Counted from the first letter of the stretch, positions 19,752 to 29,216 are shown. The stretch is DNA of 64,000 bases from CAZDET01 sp964504335 (GCA_964504335.1 CAZDET010000002.1:62001-126000), one strand, 5' to 3'. Notes: generated by a model not told the origin, from the sequence alone. Made by a program: numbers and translations.

Positions 19752-20490
19752 AGTATGCACTTTCATCAGAGGCAGGAAAGGTACAGACCTCCACCCGAAA
19801 TCCGGCATCTGTAAGCCGCTCTTGCAAACCCTCAACGCTGTAAATCCGCACATGATCGGCCTGACCGAAATGCACCAGGCGGTCTGCCGGATCGGTAATT
19901 TGTGAATCTTCGTAGATGGTACCTTCCCGGAAGGGCGTCTGAACTACCACCTGGCCACCCGTACGGCAAACCCGGTAAAGCTCGCGCATCGCCTGCCGGT
20001 CGTCGGGAATGTGTTCGAGCACATGGTAACAGATGAGCAAATCGACTGATCCATCGGATAGTGGTAATTCCGTCAAATCGTAGCGGTGATCGGCCGGAAA
20101 TTCCGACTCAAAATCCGACGTCACATAGGTCATTTCTTTTCGATCTTTGAATAAGCGAGCCAGGCAACGCGCCGGCGAGAAATGAAGCACTTCCCCCCGC
20201 AACAATTGCCGGTTGCGGAGCAGCAGCCAAAGACGTCGGTTGCGATCCAGGCTTCCGCAATACGGACAAAGCCGCCCACCATTCGCTAGTGGGATGAACG
20301 CGCGGAAAGTGTGATCGCACAGTGGGCAAGCTACCGTGTCTCCGTGAAAAAATAGCCGCGCATACCCCCCGCGTATGGCAGGCTCCAGATCGACCAGCCA
20401 CCGCTGGGGGATAATTCGTTTGGCAATGCTCTTAATGCGATGGTAGGCGCTCACTGCTTGTTGCGTTTTCCGAAAAAACCGGCGGGCCAA
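19708..20490 (-). CDS. SAM-dependent methyltransferase with N-terminal zinc ribbon
   Basis: This 260-residue protein opens with a two-knuckle zinc ribbon (CPLCDHTFRAF ... CPYCGSLDRNR, about residues 55-85). A class I methyltransferase domain follows, with the acidic/hydrophobic motif IV (GSVDLLICYHVLEHIPDD) and motif V (LYRVCRTGGQVVVQTPF). The glycine-rich motif I is poorly conserved, replaced by LHFSPARCLARLF, as seen in other members that follow the Cys4 ribbon. It overlaps the upstream membrane-protein gene by 40 nt and the downstream gene by about 44, so translation of the three is probably coupled. The substrate is likely a glycan or its lipid carrier (inference). Confidence 0.78.
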   Translation of the reverse strand: MARRFFRKTQQAVSAYHRIKSIAKRIIPQRWLVDLEPAIRGGYARLFFHGDTVACPLCDHTFRAFIPLANGGRLCPYCGSLDRNRRLWLLLRNRQLLRGEVLHFSPARCLARLFKDRKEMTYVTSDFESEFPADHRYDLTELPLSDGSVDLLICYHVLEHIPDDRQAMRELYRVCRTGGQVVVQTPFREGTIYEDSQITDPADRLVHFGQADHVRIYSVEGLQERLTDAGFRVEVCTFPASDESAYYGLRSGETVLFAHK

Positions 20491-22349
20491 CCTGCCGGTT
20501 GTTCAAATTGGGTGTGGATCCAGATAAGCCGAATCGAACGGTCTACAGACTGGCCGGTTGCTCCTCTGAATTGAATAGCTTTAATCGGTGCCGTTGTGAG
20601 GGTATCAGTATGCCGATCAAACAGATACGGATTGATCCAGATACCATCTGCTGCATTTTTCGGAACGATCCGGTAATCGTGCACGGTCCCATCGGCTAGC
20701 TGCAGCCCCATCCATACCGCTTCTTCTTTGTAGAGTATCCCGCGGAGCCGTTGGCCTAGGGTTTGGTCGAACCTGGGGTGTACCCGCAGCAGTCCGCCGG
20801 AAACGTTCGGAACCTTTGCCCATTTTGTCCACCCGATCGACTCATCGGCGAGCGTATCCTGATTGATGAAAAGCGGGGACGGTCGTTTTCGGTACAGGCC
20901 CCAGTCGGCTTCAATGGCAATAGGTTCGTAGTGGCGCAACAAGGCCAGAATGGTTTGAGGTTCATCGTTGAGCAGGTAACGCCCATCGATGCTGGCAAAA
21001 TCGCTTTCGTTTGGTCCGCTAATAGCCGTGTTTCGGTGCCACAGGAGCAATTCGGCGGCGCGATCGGAGGTCACGTGCTCGGCATTCTGCCGATCGAGCC
21101 AGGAAGTATAGCCGACGTAACTTTGGAGAACGACCCGCGGTTGCCAAACGAGGTCGTTGGCGGGCAGTGGGCTGTAATCCCAGGGATACACATCGACGGA
21201 CTCTTTTCCGATTAATTGCCGCAGGGAATCCGGCAGGCGGCTCGGAGCCACCGCCGATTCGCTGACGGACTGCAAATCCCGCTGCCAATCATTGAACCGA
21301 AATGCATAATCAACGAAGTGGTGGACGCCCATCAATTGCACATTCGGCTGCGCATAATAGGGCAGCGAACGAGCCGCCACCATCAGTAGCCCGGCGCTCA
21401 CCAGCGTTCCGACCAGGTAGTATACTCTATGTCGCTTCACAAATAGCGATAACAATAAGCCCGACCCGAACACCCAGATCCAAAGTCCTTTCAGATGAAA
21501 CCAATCTTCCCGGCTCATCCCGTGTTTCCAGGCGGCGAACAGGGCTAGCGTGGTGAGGCATCCGAAGAAAATCCCCCGTCGGTCGCGTCCCGCAAACGGC
21601 ATACCGAATTGAAGCAGCAAAAACGGGATGAGTACCCACCAATTATTGTCGGGATAGAGCGATACGGCCGCCGAATTATCACTAGCCAGCCGAACCATGC
21701 CAAGTCCATACCGCAAAAATCCGGCTACCGTCCCGTAGCATAGCATCCATATAGCCCACAGCATCAGAAGAATCAGACCGCCATCCATCAGCAACCGTTT
21801 CCAGTTCCGCCGTCCGGCAAATTCGTAGACCAAAAAGGCAACGGTCAACAAACCGGCCAGAATGGCAACGTACGAGCGGATGTAAAACGCTATTGCTACT
21901 AATGCAAATGCCACATAACGCGGAGCTTTTCCCGGTCGTGAAAAGTGAAGCAGGTAGAGTGCCAGTACAGCAAACAACAACAGGTGATTGAAACTACTGA
22001 CTGCCGCCAAAATATAGGCAACCAGCGTACCTCCCCACCACCGAAGATCGGGGCGCTTGGCCAGGAAATTGCTGGTGCAATACACCAGAATGGTATTTAA
22101 TACCAGGGTCATTCCTACCGCCAGATGCACGCGAACACCGGTCGGATACATCAGGAAAGCCAGCGGCCCGTGGGGAAAGATAATCCGGCGACCCAAGCCC
22201 GGATTTTCCGCAATCAGATAATTGAAGACCCAGATGAGCGGCGGATCGATCCCCGGGGCATAAGTCCAATCGTAGGCTGGAAAGGTGAGCAGGGTCACCA
22301 GAAACCCGAGAAAGACCGTGCGCAGTATATCGCTCCAGAGACGTGACAT
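20451..22349 (-). CDS. Large polytopic membrane protein, unknown function
   Basis: This 632-residue protein has about ten to twelve hydrophobic segments in the first 370 residues and a soluble C-terminal domain of about 250 residues. Near the N-terminus, in the first external loop, are DWTYAPGIDPPLIWVFNY and IIFPHGPLAFLMYP; the 'PHGPL' turn and preceding acidic residue recall the first loop of polyprenyl-sugar-dependent glycosyltransferases. No known family was recognised with certainty. It lies 6 nt after the GT2 gene and overlaps the methyltransferase gene, so it belongs to the same operon. Confidence 0.6.
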   Translation of the reverse strand: MSRLWSDILRTVFLGFLVTLLTFPAYDWTYAPGIDPPLIWVFNYLIAENPGLGRRIIFPHGPLAFLMYPTGVRVHLAVGMTLVLNTILVYCTSNFLAKRPDLRWWGGTLVAYILAAVSSFNHLLLFAVLALYLLHFSRPGKAPRYVAFALVAIAFYIRSYVAILAGLLTVAFLVYEFAGRRNWKRLLMDGGLILLMLWAIWMLCYGTVAGFLRYGLGMVRLASDNSAAVSLYPDNNWWVLIPFLLLQFGMPFAGRDRRGIFFGCLTTLALFAAWKHGMSREDWFHLKGLWIWVFGSGLLLSLFVKRHRVYYLVGTLVSAGLLMVAARSLPYYAQPNVQLMGVHHFVDYAFRFNDWQRDLQSVSESAVAPSRLPDSLRQLIGKESVDVYPWDYSPLPANDLVWQPRVVLQSYVGYTSWLDRQNAEHVTSDRAAELLLWHRNTAISGPNESDFASIDGRYLLNDEPQTILALLRHYEPIAIEADWGLYRKRPSPLFINQDTLADESIGWTKWAKVPNVSGGLLRVHPRFDQTLGQRLRGILYKEEAVWMGLQLADGTVHDYRIVPKNAADGIWINPYLFDRHTDTLTTAPIKAIQFRGATGQSVDRSIRLIWIHTQFEQPAGWPAGFFGKRNKQ

Positions 22350-22355
22350 GTTATA

Positions 22356-23258
22356 TCATTGGTGATCAGCCCTGTGCGCGCGCTTTGCACTGCCTAGCCA
22401 TAGAAGCTTTAAGGCATCGAGTGCGTACAGCACAGGTGGTTCCCTTCGCAAGGCGCGATAAAGATACGGTTCTACGAAACTCATCAACCGGTATACCCCC
22501 GGTTCAATTCCAATCCGTTCCAACCGCTGGAATAATGTAAGCAGGCGCGATTCGATGGGGTACCCTTCCCGGTGGAGCATCCATAGATTGTGTACCGCCT
22601 GCCGTTGCTTGGGTAAGAAGACGGAATCAGGTTCCAGGCCAATATGCACCACGGGGTTGTCGAAGTGCTGAATGGGCGTACCGGTCCGACTAAGCTGAAG
22701 CCCAAATAAGGTATCCTCATGGCCGTAGTGACGCAACCGCTCTTCGAAGGGTAGGCGTAGTTGGATGTGCTTCGGGATGAGATAATTATTGGTCATAAAT
22801 CGATGGTAGGGCTGATTGCGCCGCTGCTCGACTGGTTGCTCTTCCCGCAGTCGTCCGTAGTACCAGTGCAACCGCAGGCGCTTATCTTCCGGAAGGTTGG
22901 TAGCGTAGATCCTTCCACCGTACCATACCGCCTCCGAAGGTAACTGCGAAACGTATTGCGCCAGAAAGCAATCGTTGGGCAAATGGGCGTCGCAATCGAG
23001 AAACAATAAGTAGTGATAAACAGCTTCGCGCGCCAGCAAATTGCGAATAGCCGCCCGACCGACATTCGAGGGTAACTCCCGGTAGACTACCCCCGGAAGG
23101 TGTGCCAACCGGCGGTTAGGCAGTCGGTCGGCTTCGGAGCTGCCGTCGTCGTAACACCGGATTTCGACATCGATGCCCAGCCGGGAAGCCTGCTCGGATA
23201 ATTCCGACACCAGCGGCCCAACCGAGTATTGGTAAATAGGAATACAGACCGAAAGCAT
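22356..23258 (-). CDS. Family 2 glycosyltransferase
   Basis: This 300-residue protein begins MLSVCIPIYQYSVGPLV, the usual first strand of GT-A family 2 enzymes. The nucleotide-binding acidic pair is in IRCYDDGSSEAD and the metal-binding DxD equivalent in LLFLDCDAHLP (about residue 92). NVGRAAIRNLLA is the typical helix between them. No membrane segment is seen, so it acts in the cytoplasm or at the membrane face. It is the first gene of the four-gene minus-strand cluster. The donor sugar and acceptor cannot be told from the sequence. Confidence 0.88.
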   Translation of the reverse strand: MLSVCIPIYQYSVGPLVSELSEQASRLGIDVEIRCYDDGSSEADRLPNRRLAHLPGVVYRELPSNVGRAAIRNLLAREAVYHYLLFLDCDAHLPNDCFLAQYVSQLPSEAVWYGGRIYATNLPEDKRLRLHWYYGRLREEQPVEQRRNQPYHRFMTNNYLIPKHIQLRLPFEERLRHYGHEDTLFGLQLSRTGTPIQHFDNPVVHIGLEPDSVFLPKQRQAVHNLWMLHREGYPIESRLLTLFQRLERIGIEPGVYRLMSFVEPYLYRALRREPPVLYALDALKLLWLGSAKRAHRADHQ

Positions 23259-23362
23259 TGGGTAAAGATGCGCTTTTTTTACTTTCGGGTCAGAATGAGG
23301 AAACTGGCGTTCAATTAAAACTGAAAATTTCGAAACTTGTTAGTAAGGTACAATTCTGACAT

Positions 23363-24559
23363 ATGCAATCAACTGCCTCTCTAGCGACTCTCATCAATGA
23401 TCCCGGGCTATCCGCCGAATTGCAGGCCATTGCCCACAAAGTGGAAGCCGCCGAGCGGATCACCCCCGAAGAGGGGTTACTGCTGTTTGAGGAGGGAAGC
23501 CCGGCCTTTGTGGGCGCACTAGCCAATCTCATACGCGAACGCCGGCACGGCAATCGCACCTACTTTAATCGCAACTTTCACGTCGAGCCTACAAATGTGT
23601 GTCTGTACACGTGCACTTTCTGCTCCTACTCCCGCCTGATCAAGCAACGATCCGAAGGTTGGGAATACAGCCTGGAAGACATTCTCGATATTGTGCGAAA
23701 GTACGATGAGCAGCCCGTTACGGAGGTGCACATCGTCGGGGGCGTATTGCCGCAGTACGACGTGGCGTTTTACACCGATCTGTTTCGCAAAATCAAGGCC
23801 CACCGCCCGGAGCTCCACATCAAAGCCCTGACACCGGTGGAGTACCACTACATTTTTAAAAAGGCCAAGATCAGTTATGAAGAAGGCATGCGCCTGATGC
23901 AGGAAGCCGGCCTCGATAGCATGCCGGGAGGCGGAGCAGAAATATTCCATCCTGAAATCCGGGATCAGATCGCCGGCGGCAAGTGTACCGGCGAACAGTG
24001 GCTGCGCATCCACGAGATATGGCACGAATTGGGCGGGCGCTCCAACGCCACCATGCTCTACGGACACATCGAACGCTTTGATCACCGCATCGACCACCTG
24101 GAGCACTTGCGGCAGTTGCAGGATCGCACCGGCGGTTTCCAGACCTTCATCCCCCTGAAGTTTCGCAACGAAAACAACCAGATGAGCCACGTACCGGAAT
24201 CGACCGTGATCGAAGACTTGCGCAACTACGCCATCAGCCGCATTTACCTCGACAACTTCGACCACGTCAAGGCCTACTGGCCAATGATCGGCCGACAAGC
24301 GGCCCAGATGCTGCTGGGCTTCGGCGTCAACGACATCGACGGAACCATCGACGATACTACCAAAATCTACAGCATGGCCGGCAGCGAGGAGCAGCATCCG
24401 GCTATGTCGACTCGCGAGTTAGTCAACCTGATTCGGGCAGTGGGCCGCCAGCCGATCGAACGCGACACGCTGTACAACGAATTGAAAGACTACACCAACG
24501 AGCAATTTCCGGAAGACGAGCAGTTTCGCGGCTACGTGAGCCTGCCCGTCGTCAATTAA
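23363..24559 (+). CDS. mqnE: Aminofutalosine synthase (radical SAM)
   Basis: MqnE makes aminodeoxyfutalosine from 3-[(1-carboxyvinyl)oxy]benzoate and SAM in the futalosine route to menaquinone. The 398-residue protein has the radical SAM cluster motif CLYTCTFCSYSR (CxxxCxxC, about residue 77). It also has the segment SMPGGGAEIFHPEIRDQI, typical of the MqnE/MqnC/CofH group. MqnE is preferred over MqnC because of the full match in HVEPTNVCLYTCTFC and the neighbouring mqnA; MqnC cannot be fully excluded without alignment. It is followed 8 nt later by a histidine phosphatase gene and then mqnA. Confidence 0.85.
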   Translation: MQSTASLATLINDPGLSAELQAIAHKVEAAERITPEEGLLLFEEGSPAFVGALANLIRERRHGNRTYFNRNFHVEPTNVCLYTCTFCSYSRLIKQRSEGWEYSLEDILDIVRKYDEQPVTEVHIVGGVLPQYDVAFYTDLFRKIKAHRPELHIKALTPVEYHYIFKKAKISYEEGMRLMQEAGLDSMPGGGAEIFHPEIRDQIAGGKCTGEQWLRIHEIWHELGGRSNATMLYGHIERFDHRIDHLEHLRQLQDRTGGFQTFIPLKFRNENNQMSHVPESTVIEDLRNYAISRIYLDNFDHVKAYWPMIGRQAAQMLLGFGVNDIDGTIDDTTKIYSMAGSEEQHPAMSTRELVNLIRAVGRQPIERDTLYNELKDYTNEQFPEDEQFRGYVSLPVVN

Positions 24560-24567
24560 TCCCAAAC

Positions 24568-25197
24568 ATGGCAAAAACCATCTATTTGCTCCGGCACGGA
24601 CAAACGGAATTCAACCGCAAGCGCCTCATCCAGGGGAGCGGCGTCGACTCCGACCTCAACGATACCGGAACGCAGCAAGCCACTGCTTTTTTCCAAAAGT
24701 ACGGACACCTGCCCTTCGAAGCGGTGTATACCTCGGCCCTGAGGCGTACCCAACAAACGATGCAGCCATTTGTACACCGTGGAATTTCTTGGCAGGTTTT
24801 TCCCGAACTCAACGAAATGAGTTGGGGCGAGCACGAAGGCAAGCAAAGCACCCCGGAAATGATTACCGAATACCAGACGGTTAAGAACCAGTGGTCGGAG
24901 GGGCAGTACCACGCACGGGTACGGGGTGGAGAAAGTGCGGCAGAACTCGCCGCTCGTCTGGATCGCTTCATCCGACATCTGCACGGCCTTTCGAACGAAC
25001 TCGTCTTAATCTGTTCGCACGGACGCGCCATGTGCGGGTTGGTGAGTTTGCTGAAGGGCGATCCGCTGCACACGATGAATAGCTACACCCACTCCAACAC
25101 CGGGCTCTGGATCGCACACCGCCGGGATCATTACTACGAGTTTGCTCTCGAAAACGATACCTCTCACCTGCCACCCGTGGAGCAATTGCTCCCCTAA
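24568..25197 (+). CDS. Histidine phosphatase family protein (phosphoglycerate-mutase fold)
   Basis: This 209-residue protein has the RHG motif LLRHGQTEFNRKRLIQG (catalytic His at about residue 10), the second-half His in LICSHGRAM, and an acidic proton donor in LNEMSWGEHEGK. It matches the CobC/GpmB-like branch. The substrate is unknown; members act on small phosphorylated metabolites. It sits between mqnE and mqnA with gaps of 8 and 11 nt, so it is co-transcribed with menaquinone genes. The futalosine pathway has no known phosphatase step, so a direct role is only a possibility. Confidence 0.88.
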   Translation: MAKTIYLLRHGQTEFNRKRLIQGSGVDSDLNDTGTQQATAFFQKYGHLPFEAVYTSALRRTQQTMQPFVHRGISWQVFPELNEMSWGEHEGKQSTPEMITEYQTVKNQWSEGQYHARVRGGESAAELAARLDRFIRHLHGLSNELVLICSHGRAMCGLVSLLKGDPLHTMNSYTHSNTGLWIAHRRDHYYEFALENDTSHLPPVEQLLP

Positions 25198-25208
25198 ATT
25201 TAAGCTAC

Positions 25209-25979
25209 ATGCGCAAGCTCTCAATTACGGCAGTTAGTTATCTGAATACCAAGCCCCTACTGTATGGGTTGCTAGGCAGCCCGCTGGCCGAACAAATCGA
25301 TTTATCCCTCAACATCCCTTCCGTTTGCGCCCAATTGCTTCGGGAAGAGGCTGTGGATTTAGCACTCGTACCGGTTGCGATACTGCCGGAACTGCCTGCC
25401 TATCATCTGGTTTCTGATTACTGCATTGGTACGGATGGGCCCGTTCAAACGGTTTGCCTCTACGCCAACCGTCCGCTTGAAGAATTAAAGGCACTCTACC
25501 TCGATCACCACTCTCGAACCAGTGTGGCGCTCACGCAATTGTTGCTGCGCGACCACTGGAAGATAGACCTCACGCTGCTGCCGGGCAAGCCGGGCTACAT
25601 CGACCACATTGGCGATGCAACGGGTGGGCTGGTCATTGGAGATCGAACCATTGGCTTGGAGGAGCGCTTCGAGTATGTCTACGACCTGGGAGCTGCCTGG
25701 AAAACTTATACGGGCCTGCCATTTGTGTTTGCAGCCTGGGTGAGCCGCCAACCAATTGCTCCCGATTGGGAACAGGCTATGAATGAAGCCTTCGCAGCGG
25801 GTGTCAAGGCTATTCCCCGGCTCAAATTTTTGCTCCCCACTCCAGATCCGACCTTCGATCTGGAGGCCTACTTTACGCACCATATCAGCTATTCGTTCGA
25901 TCGGGAAAAACGGCAGGCCCTTCAGTTCTTTTTGCGAGAACTGGACCGGCGGCCAGTGCAGCAGTTTGTGCGGGCGTAG
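25209..25979 (+). CDS. mqnA: Chorismate dehydratase
   Basis: MqnA removes water from chorismate to give 3-[(1-carboxyvinyl)oxy]benzoate, the substrate of MqnE. The 256-residue protein starts with ITAVSYLNTKPLLYGL, the usual MqnA opening (SYLNxxPL), and keeps EAVDLALVPVAILPE and the substrate-binding stretch DHHSRTSVALTQLLL. The domain is a periplasmic-binding-protein-like fold without a signal peptide, so it is cytosolic. It is the last gene of the mqnE operon and ends 24 nt from a convergent gene. Confidence 0.92.
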   Translation: MRKLSITAVSYLNTKPLLYGLLGSPLAEQIDLSLNIPSVCAQLLREEAVDLALVPVAILPELPAYHLVSDYCIGTDGPVQTVCLYANRPLEELKALYLDHHSRTSVALTQLLLRDHWKIDLTLLPGKPGYIDHIGDATGGLVIGDRTIGLEERFEYVYDLGAAWKTYTGLPFVFAAWVSRQPIAPDWEQAMNEAFAAGVKAIPRLKFLLPTPDPTFDLEAYFTHHISYSFDREKRQALQFFLRELDRRPVQQFVRA

Positions 25980-26003
25980 AGCGGTTGCCTACTGTTTATA
26001 GAT

Positions 26004-26300
26004 TTATTCTACGTGTAGGGAAAAATGGACCAGCACCATACCTTCCATCGATTCTATGCGCAGATCCAAGTAAGGCAGCAGGTCTTGGGGAGTTAGATTT
26101 CCGGGCAAGGGAGGAGGCCCAACCGGTGTACTTGAAGCCGTAGCGGACGAGTTAGTCGATTTGGAGTCGCGTTGTTGTTGGAGGAACTCCTGCACCACGT
26201 CGTTGATGATCCCATCGCGCAGCGGAACCGTGCCAATTAACTTCATTCCCCGGAAGGGAGTTAACCCATCTGCTAATATCTGATTGAGTAGCTCTTCCAT
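26004..26300 (-). CDS. Small conserved protein, unknown function
   Basis: This 98-residue soluble protein was not recognised. It looks like a shortened relative of the protein just upstream. Both open with a helix and the pattern 'F.G..L...P.R..I...V.E', and both end with the motif 'ID/LD.....I/M.VH'. The middle is a Ser/Thr/Pro-rich linker (SSTPVGPPPLPGN). It starts 4 nt after the stop codon of its relative, so the two are translated together and may form a pair. Confidence 0.6.
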   Translation of the reverse strand: MEELLNQILADGLTPFRGMKLIGTVPLRDGIINDVVQEFLQQQRDSKSTNSSATASSTPVGPPPLPGNLTPQDLLPYLDLRIESMEGMVLVHFSLHVE

Positions 26301-26304
26301 ATGA

Positions 26305-26832
26305 TCAATCTAAGGCAGCTTTTACGTGAACTATGATTTCTCCGGGAGCGGTTTGGATGTCAATTTCCCGCAACCCATCGGCCAGAGCGGCAAAGCCTTG
26401 TTCGGCCATTGCTGCGCGCAGATTCACTTCGATGCATTCGTCGTGAAAGCGCACGAAGTCGGGAGTGCGTTGGTTAATTTGTTTTTCGAATACATCCATA
26501 ATGATGCCTTCCACCGCACTGACCCCGCCCACGATGGGCATGGACAGGATGGGATTGGAAGCGGGCTCGGAATGTGCGGGCAAGGCCAGGTACAAGGTGC
26601 GCTTCAACCGTTTCCTGACGATGGCAATCTTTACGATGGTCTCCAGGTGAATGGCCAGGCGGTTGTCCGCTTGGGGTTCGAGGCGCAGGGACTCCAGTTT
26701 ATCCTCCTGCCGGACTACCTCTGCGGCCACTTTGTCGAGAATGGCCTGCCGTATGGGGAGCTGTAGCTTCAAGCGGCTACCTGCCAACGCCGAGAAATTC
26801 CCGGATTGGAATTGTTTGATAATTGATTTCAT
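26305..26832 (-). CDS. Conserved protein, unknown function, relative of its neighbour
   Basis: This 175-residue soluble protein has no signal peptide and no known motif. The N-terminal part (SALAGSRLKLQLPIRQAIL) and the C-terminal strand (EIIVHVKAAL) match the ends of the 98-residue protein downstream. The centre has two hydrophobic strands and the helix VGGVSAVEGIIMDVFEKQ. It lies between the isoaspartyl peptidase gene (20 nt upstream) and the smaller relative. Function is not inferred. Confidence 0.6.
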   Translation of the reverse strand: MKSIIKQFQSGNFSALAGSRLKLQLPIRQAILDKVAAEVVRQEDKLESLRLEPQADNRLAIHLETIVKIAIVRKRLKRTLYLALPAHSEPASNPILSMPIVGGVSAVEGIIMDVFEKQINQRTPDFVRFHDECIEVNLRAAMAEQGFAALADGLREIDIQTAPGEIIVHVKAALD

Positions 26833-26852
26833 AAAAGGCCGATCTCGGCGAA

Positions 26853-27917
26853 CTAGTTTTTGTAAAAGTCGATGAAGCGCTCTCCGGGCCTGGCGTATCC
26901 GCGGTACATGCCTTCCGAATTGAAGGGCATGGCGACGTTGCCCTTATGGTCGAGAGCAATCAATCCCCCCGAACCACCAACTGCTTTCAATTTGTTGTGG
27001 ATGATTTCGTTCGTCGCTTCCTCCAGAGACATGCCGGAGTAGGCCATCAGTGCGTGGACGTCGTAGGCAACGGCATAGCGGATGAAAAACTCGCCGTGCC
27101 CGGTGCAACTAACGCCGGCGGTCGCGTTGCTGGCAAACGTCCCGGCACCGATGATGGGCGAGTCGCCGATGCGATTGTAGCGCTTGTTGGTCATTCCGCC
27201 GGTACTCGTTCCGGCCACGATAGTGCCGTTGGCATCGAGCGCTACGCAACCTACCGTGCCGAATTTAGAGTCGTTTCCCGTAGGATCGTAGCCGTAACTT
27301 TGCTGTTGATTGGCTTCTGCCCGACGTGCCTCCTGCAGGGCATCGTAGCGGAATTGGGTGAAGAAATACTGTGGGTCCACAATTTCCAGACCTTTCTCCT
27401 CCGCGAATACTTCGGCACCACGGCCCGTTAGCAAGACGTGGGGCGACTGCTCCATAACTGCCCGGGCAGCGGAAATGGGGTGCTTTACATTCGTCACCCC
27501 TCCTACTGCACCCGCGGCGCGATCCGTGCCTACCATGATGGAGGCATCCAATTCGTTTTTACCCTCGTTGGTAAATACCGCGCCCCTACCTGCATTGAAA
27601 TAGGGGGCATCTTCGAGCGAGCGAATCGTCTGCTCTACGGCATCGAGGGCGGAACCTCCTTCCTGCAGAATGGCTTCCCCGATGTCGAGCGCCTGGCTCA
27701 AAGCGGAGCGGATAGCCTCCTCCTGTTCGGGGCGCAGATCACTTTTGCGGATCGTCCCGGCTCCGCCGTGGATGACAATTGCGTATGCAGGTACTTCCAT
27801 TTCTTCCGCAGGTTTCTCGGAAATGGATGCTTCTGGTTCAGACTCCGGCGATTGACAAGCGGGTAACCACAAAAGCATGGCAGCGAGGGCCACAAAAATA
27901 AAGTTATTCGGACGCAT
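26853..27917 (-). CDS. Isoaspartyl peptidase / L-asparaginase lipoprotein (Ntn hydrolase)
   Basis: Plant-type asparaginases cleave themselves before a Thr that then acts as nucleophile on Asn or isoaspartyl dipeptides. Here the motif is KFGTVGCVALD with Thr221, followed by GTSTGGMTNKRYNRIGDSP, which holds the substrate-binding residues. The N-terminus (start 27917) is a lipoprotein signal with lipobox LPAC, placing the enzyme in the periplasm or on the outer membrane; the next frame start at 27941 adds 8 residues. The 354-residue length fits. A conserved early motif is VIHGGAGTI. Confidence 0.92.
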   Translation of the reverse strand: MRPNNFIFVALAAMLLWLPACQSPESEPEASISEKPAEEMEVPAYAIVIHGGAGTIRKSDLRPEQEEAIRSALSQALDIGEAILQEGGSALDAVEQTIRSLEDAPYFNAGRGAVFTNEGKNELDASIMVGTDRAAGAVGGVTNVKHPISAARAVMEQSPHVLLTGRGAEVFAEEKGLEIVDPQYFFTQFRYDALQEARRAEANQQQSYGYDPTGNDSKFGTVGCVALDANGTIVAGTSTGGMTNKRYNRIGDSPIIGAGTFASNATAGVSCTGHGEFFIRYAVAYDVHALMAYSGMSLEEATNEIIHNKLKAVGGSGGLIALDHKGNVAMPFNSEGMYRGYARPGERFIDFYKN

Positions 27918-27959
27918 GATGGCAATGGATAGTTGGCCCATTAATATAGGAGAAAAATC

Positions 27960-28964
27960 CTACTCGGTAGGCTCGTCGCCGGAACGCAACTCGATGGTTT
28001 CCCTGCGGCGTTCTTCCCGCTCCTGGCGCTCTTTGCGCAGGGAGTCCAGCTTGAGTTTCTCATTGCGTTCTTTCATTTCTTCGCCCATCTGCTGGCTGGC
28101 CACGAAGGAGGCGGTCATATTCGTCAGCATATCTGCACCGGCCGAAGGCGCATTCGGTAGCATGATGAGGTTGCTGTTGGAATTTTCACCCATCGCCTGA
28201 AGCGTATCGTAGTGCTGCGTAACGACGATCAACGCAGAGGCTTCCTGCGAGTTAATGCCCACACTGTTGAGGATGTCGACCGATTCTTCCAGTCCCTTGG
28301 CGATCTCCCGGCGCTGATCCGCGATACCCTGACCCTGGAGGCGTTTACTTTCCGCTTCGGCTTTCGCCTTGGCGACAATGCGGATGCGATCCGCTTCGGC
28401 CTCGTATTCAGCAGCCAGCCGTTCGCGTTCGGCCGCATTGATTCGGTTCATCGCTTTTTTGACCGTCAGGTCGGGGTCGATGTCTGTTACCAGGGCCTTG
28501 ACGATGCCGTAGCCGTATTCATTCATGGCCTCTTCCAACTCGCGGCGAATGGCCACCGCAATGTCGTCTTTGCGCTCGAAGACGTCGTCGAGATTCATTT
28601 TTGGTACTTCCGCCCGCACTACGTCGAATACGTAGGCATTGATCTGTTCTAGTGGATTTTCCAGCCGGTAAAAAGCATCGTATACGGCCTGCGGCTGTAC
28701 GAAGAACTGTACACTGACCTTCAATTTGACGAAAACGCTATCCTTCGTTTTAGTTTCCACCAAGACATCCAACTGCTGGACTTTCAGGCTTAGCCGCCCT
28801 GCCACACTATCGACAAAGGGAATTTTAAATTGAAGGCCGGCATCTTTAATACTGTGAAACCGCCCGAGGCGCTCCACCACTGCCGCAGATTGCTGGCGCA
28901 CCGTGAATATACCGGATAAGAGCACCAGTAAGGCAAAGAAAAAAATAACGAGTATCAGAGTCAT
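27960..28964 (-). CDS. SPFH/Band 7 domain membrane protein (stomatin/paraslipin-like)
   Basis: This 334-residue protein has an N-terminal membrane helix (LILVIFFFALLVLLSGIF) directly followed by a Band 7 domain (VVERLGRFHSIKDAGLQFKI; QQLDVLVETKTKDSVFV). A long Ala/Glu/Arg-rich coiled coil follows at about residues 180-230, and the tail is charged. Paraslipin-like proteins form large oligomers in membranes and are linked to membrane domains and proteases. The frame is open to 29090, but the start at 28964 places the helix at the N-terminus as in the family. It ends 42 nt before the isoaspartyl peptidase gene on the same strand and is divergent from the metallophosphoesterase fusion gene. Confidence 0.9.
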   Translation of the reverse strand: MTLILVIFFFALLVLLSGIFTVRQQSAAVVERLGRFHSIKDAGLQFKIPFVDSVAGRLSLKVQQLDVLVETKTKDSVFVKLKVSVQFFVQPQAVYDAFYRLENPLEQINAYVFDVVRAEVPKMNLDDVFERKDDIAVAIRRELEEAMNEYGYGIVKALVTDIDPDLTVKKAMNRINAAERERLAAEYEAEADRIRIVAKAKAEAESKRLQGQGIADQRREIAKGLEESVDILNSVGINSQEASALIVVTQHYDTLQAMGENSNSNLIMLPNAPSAGADMLTNMTASFVASQQMGEEMKERNEKLKLDSLRKERQEREERRRETIELRSGDEPTE

Positions 28965-29216
28965 AGCTAATTCTTTATTGCAAGTATTCGCAGGCCATCC
29001 GGAGCGTGTCCGGATGTTGGTTAGGTAATCTGATAAGTAAACAACACACAAGTCTAATGTTACGCATTTTCGACCAGATTTGACAACCATCGGATCAAAG
29101 ATGAAGAAAACCGAGGGCCCAGGGAATTACCGCGGAACCGGGATTACTCTTACATTTAGCAGATTATTCAAACTCCCTCCGATTACGAGTGGTTTCATCT
29201 TTTACTTTCAAACACT

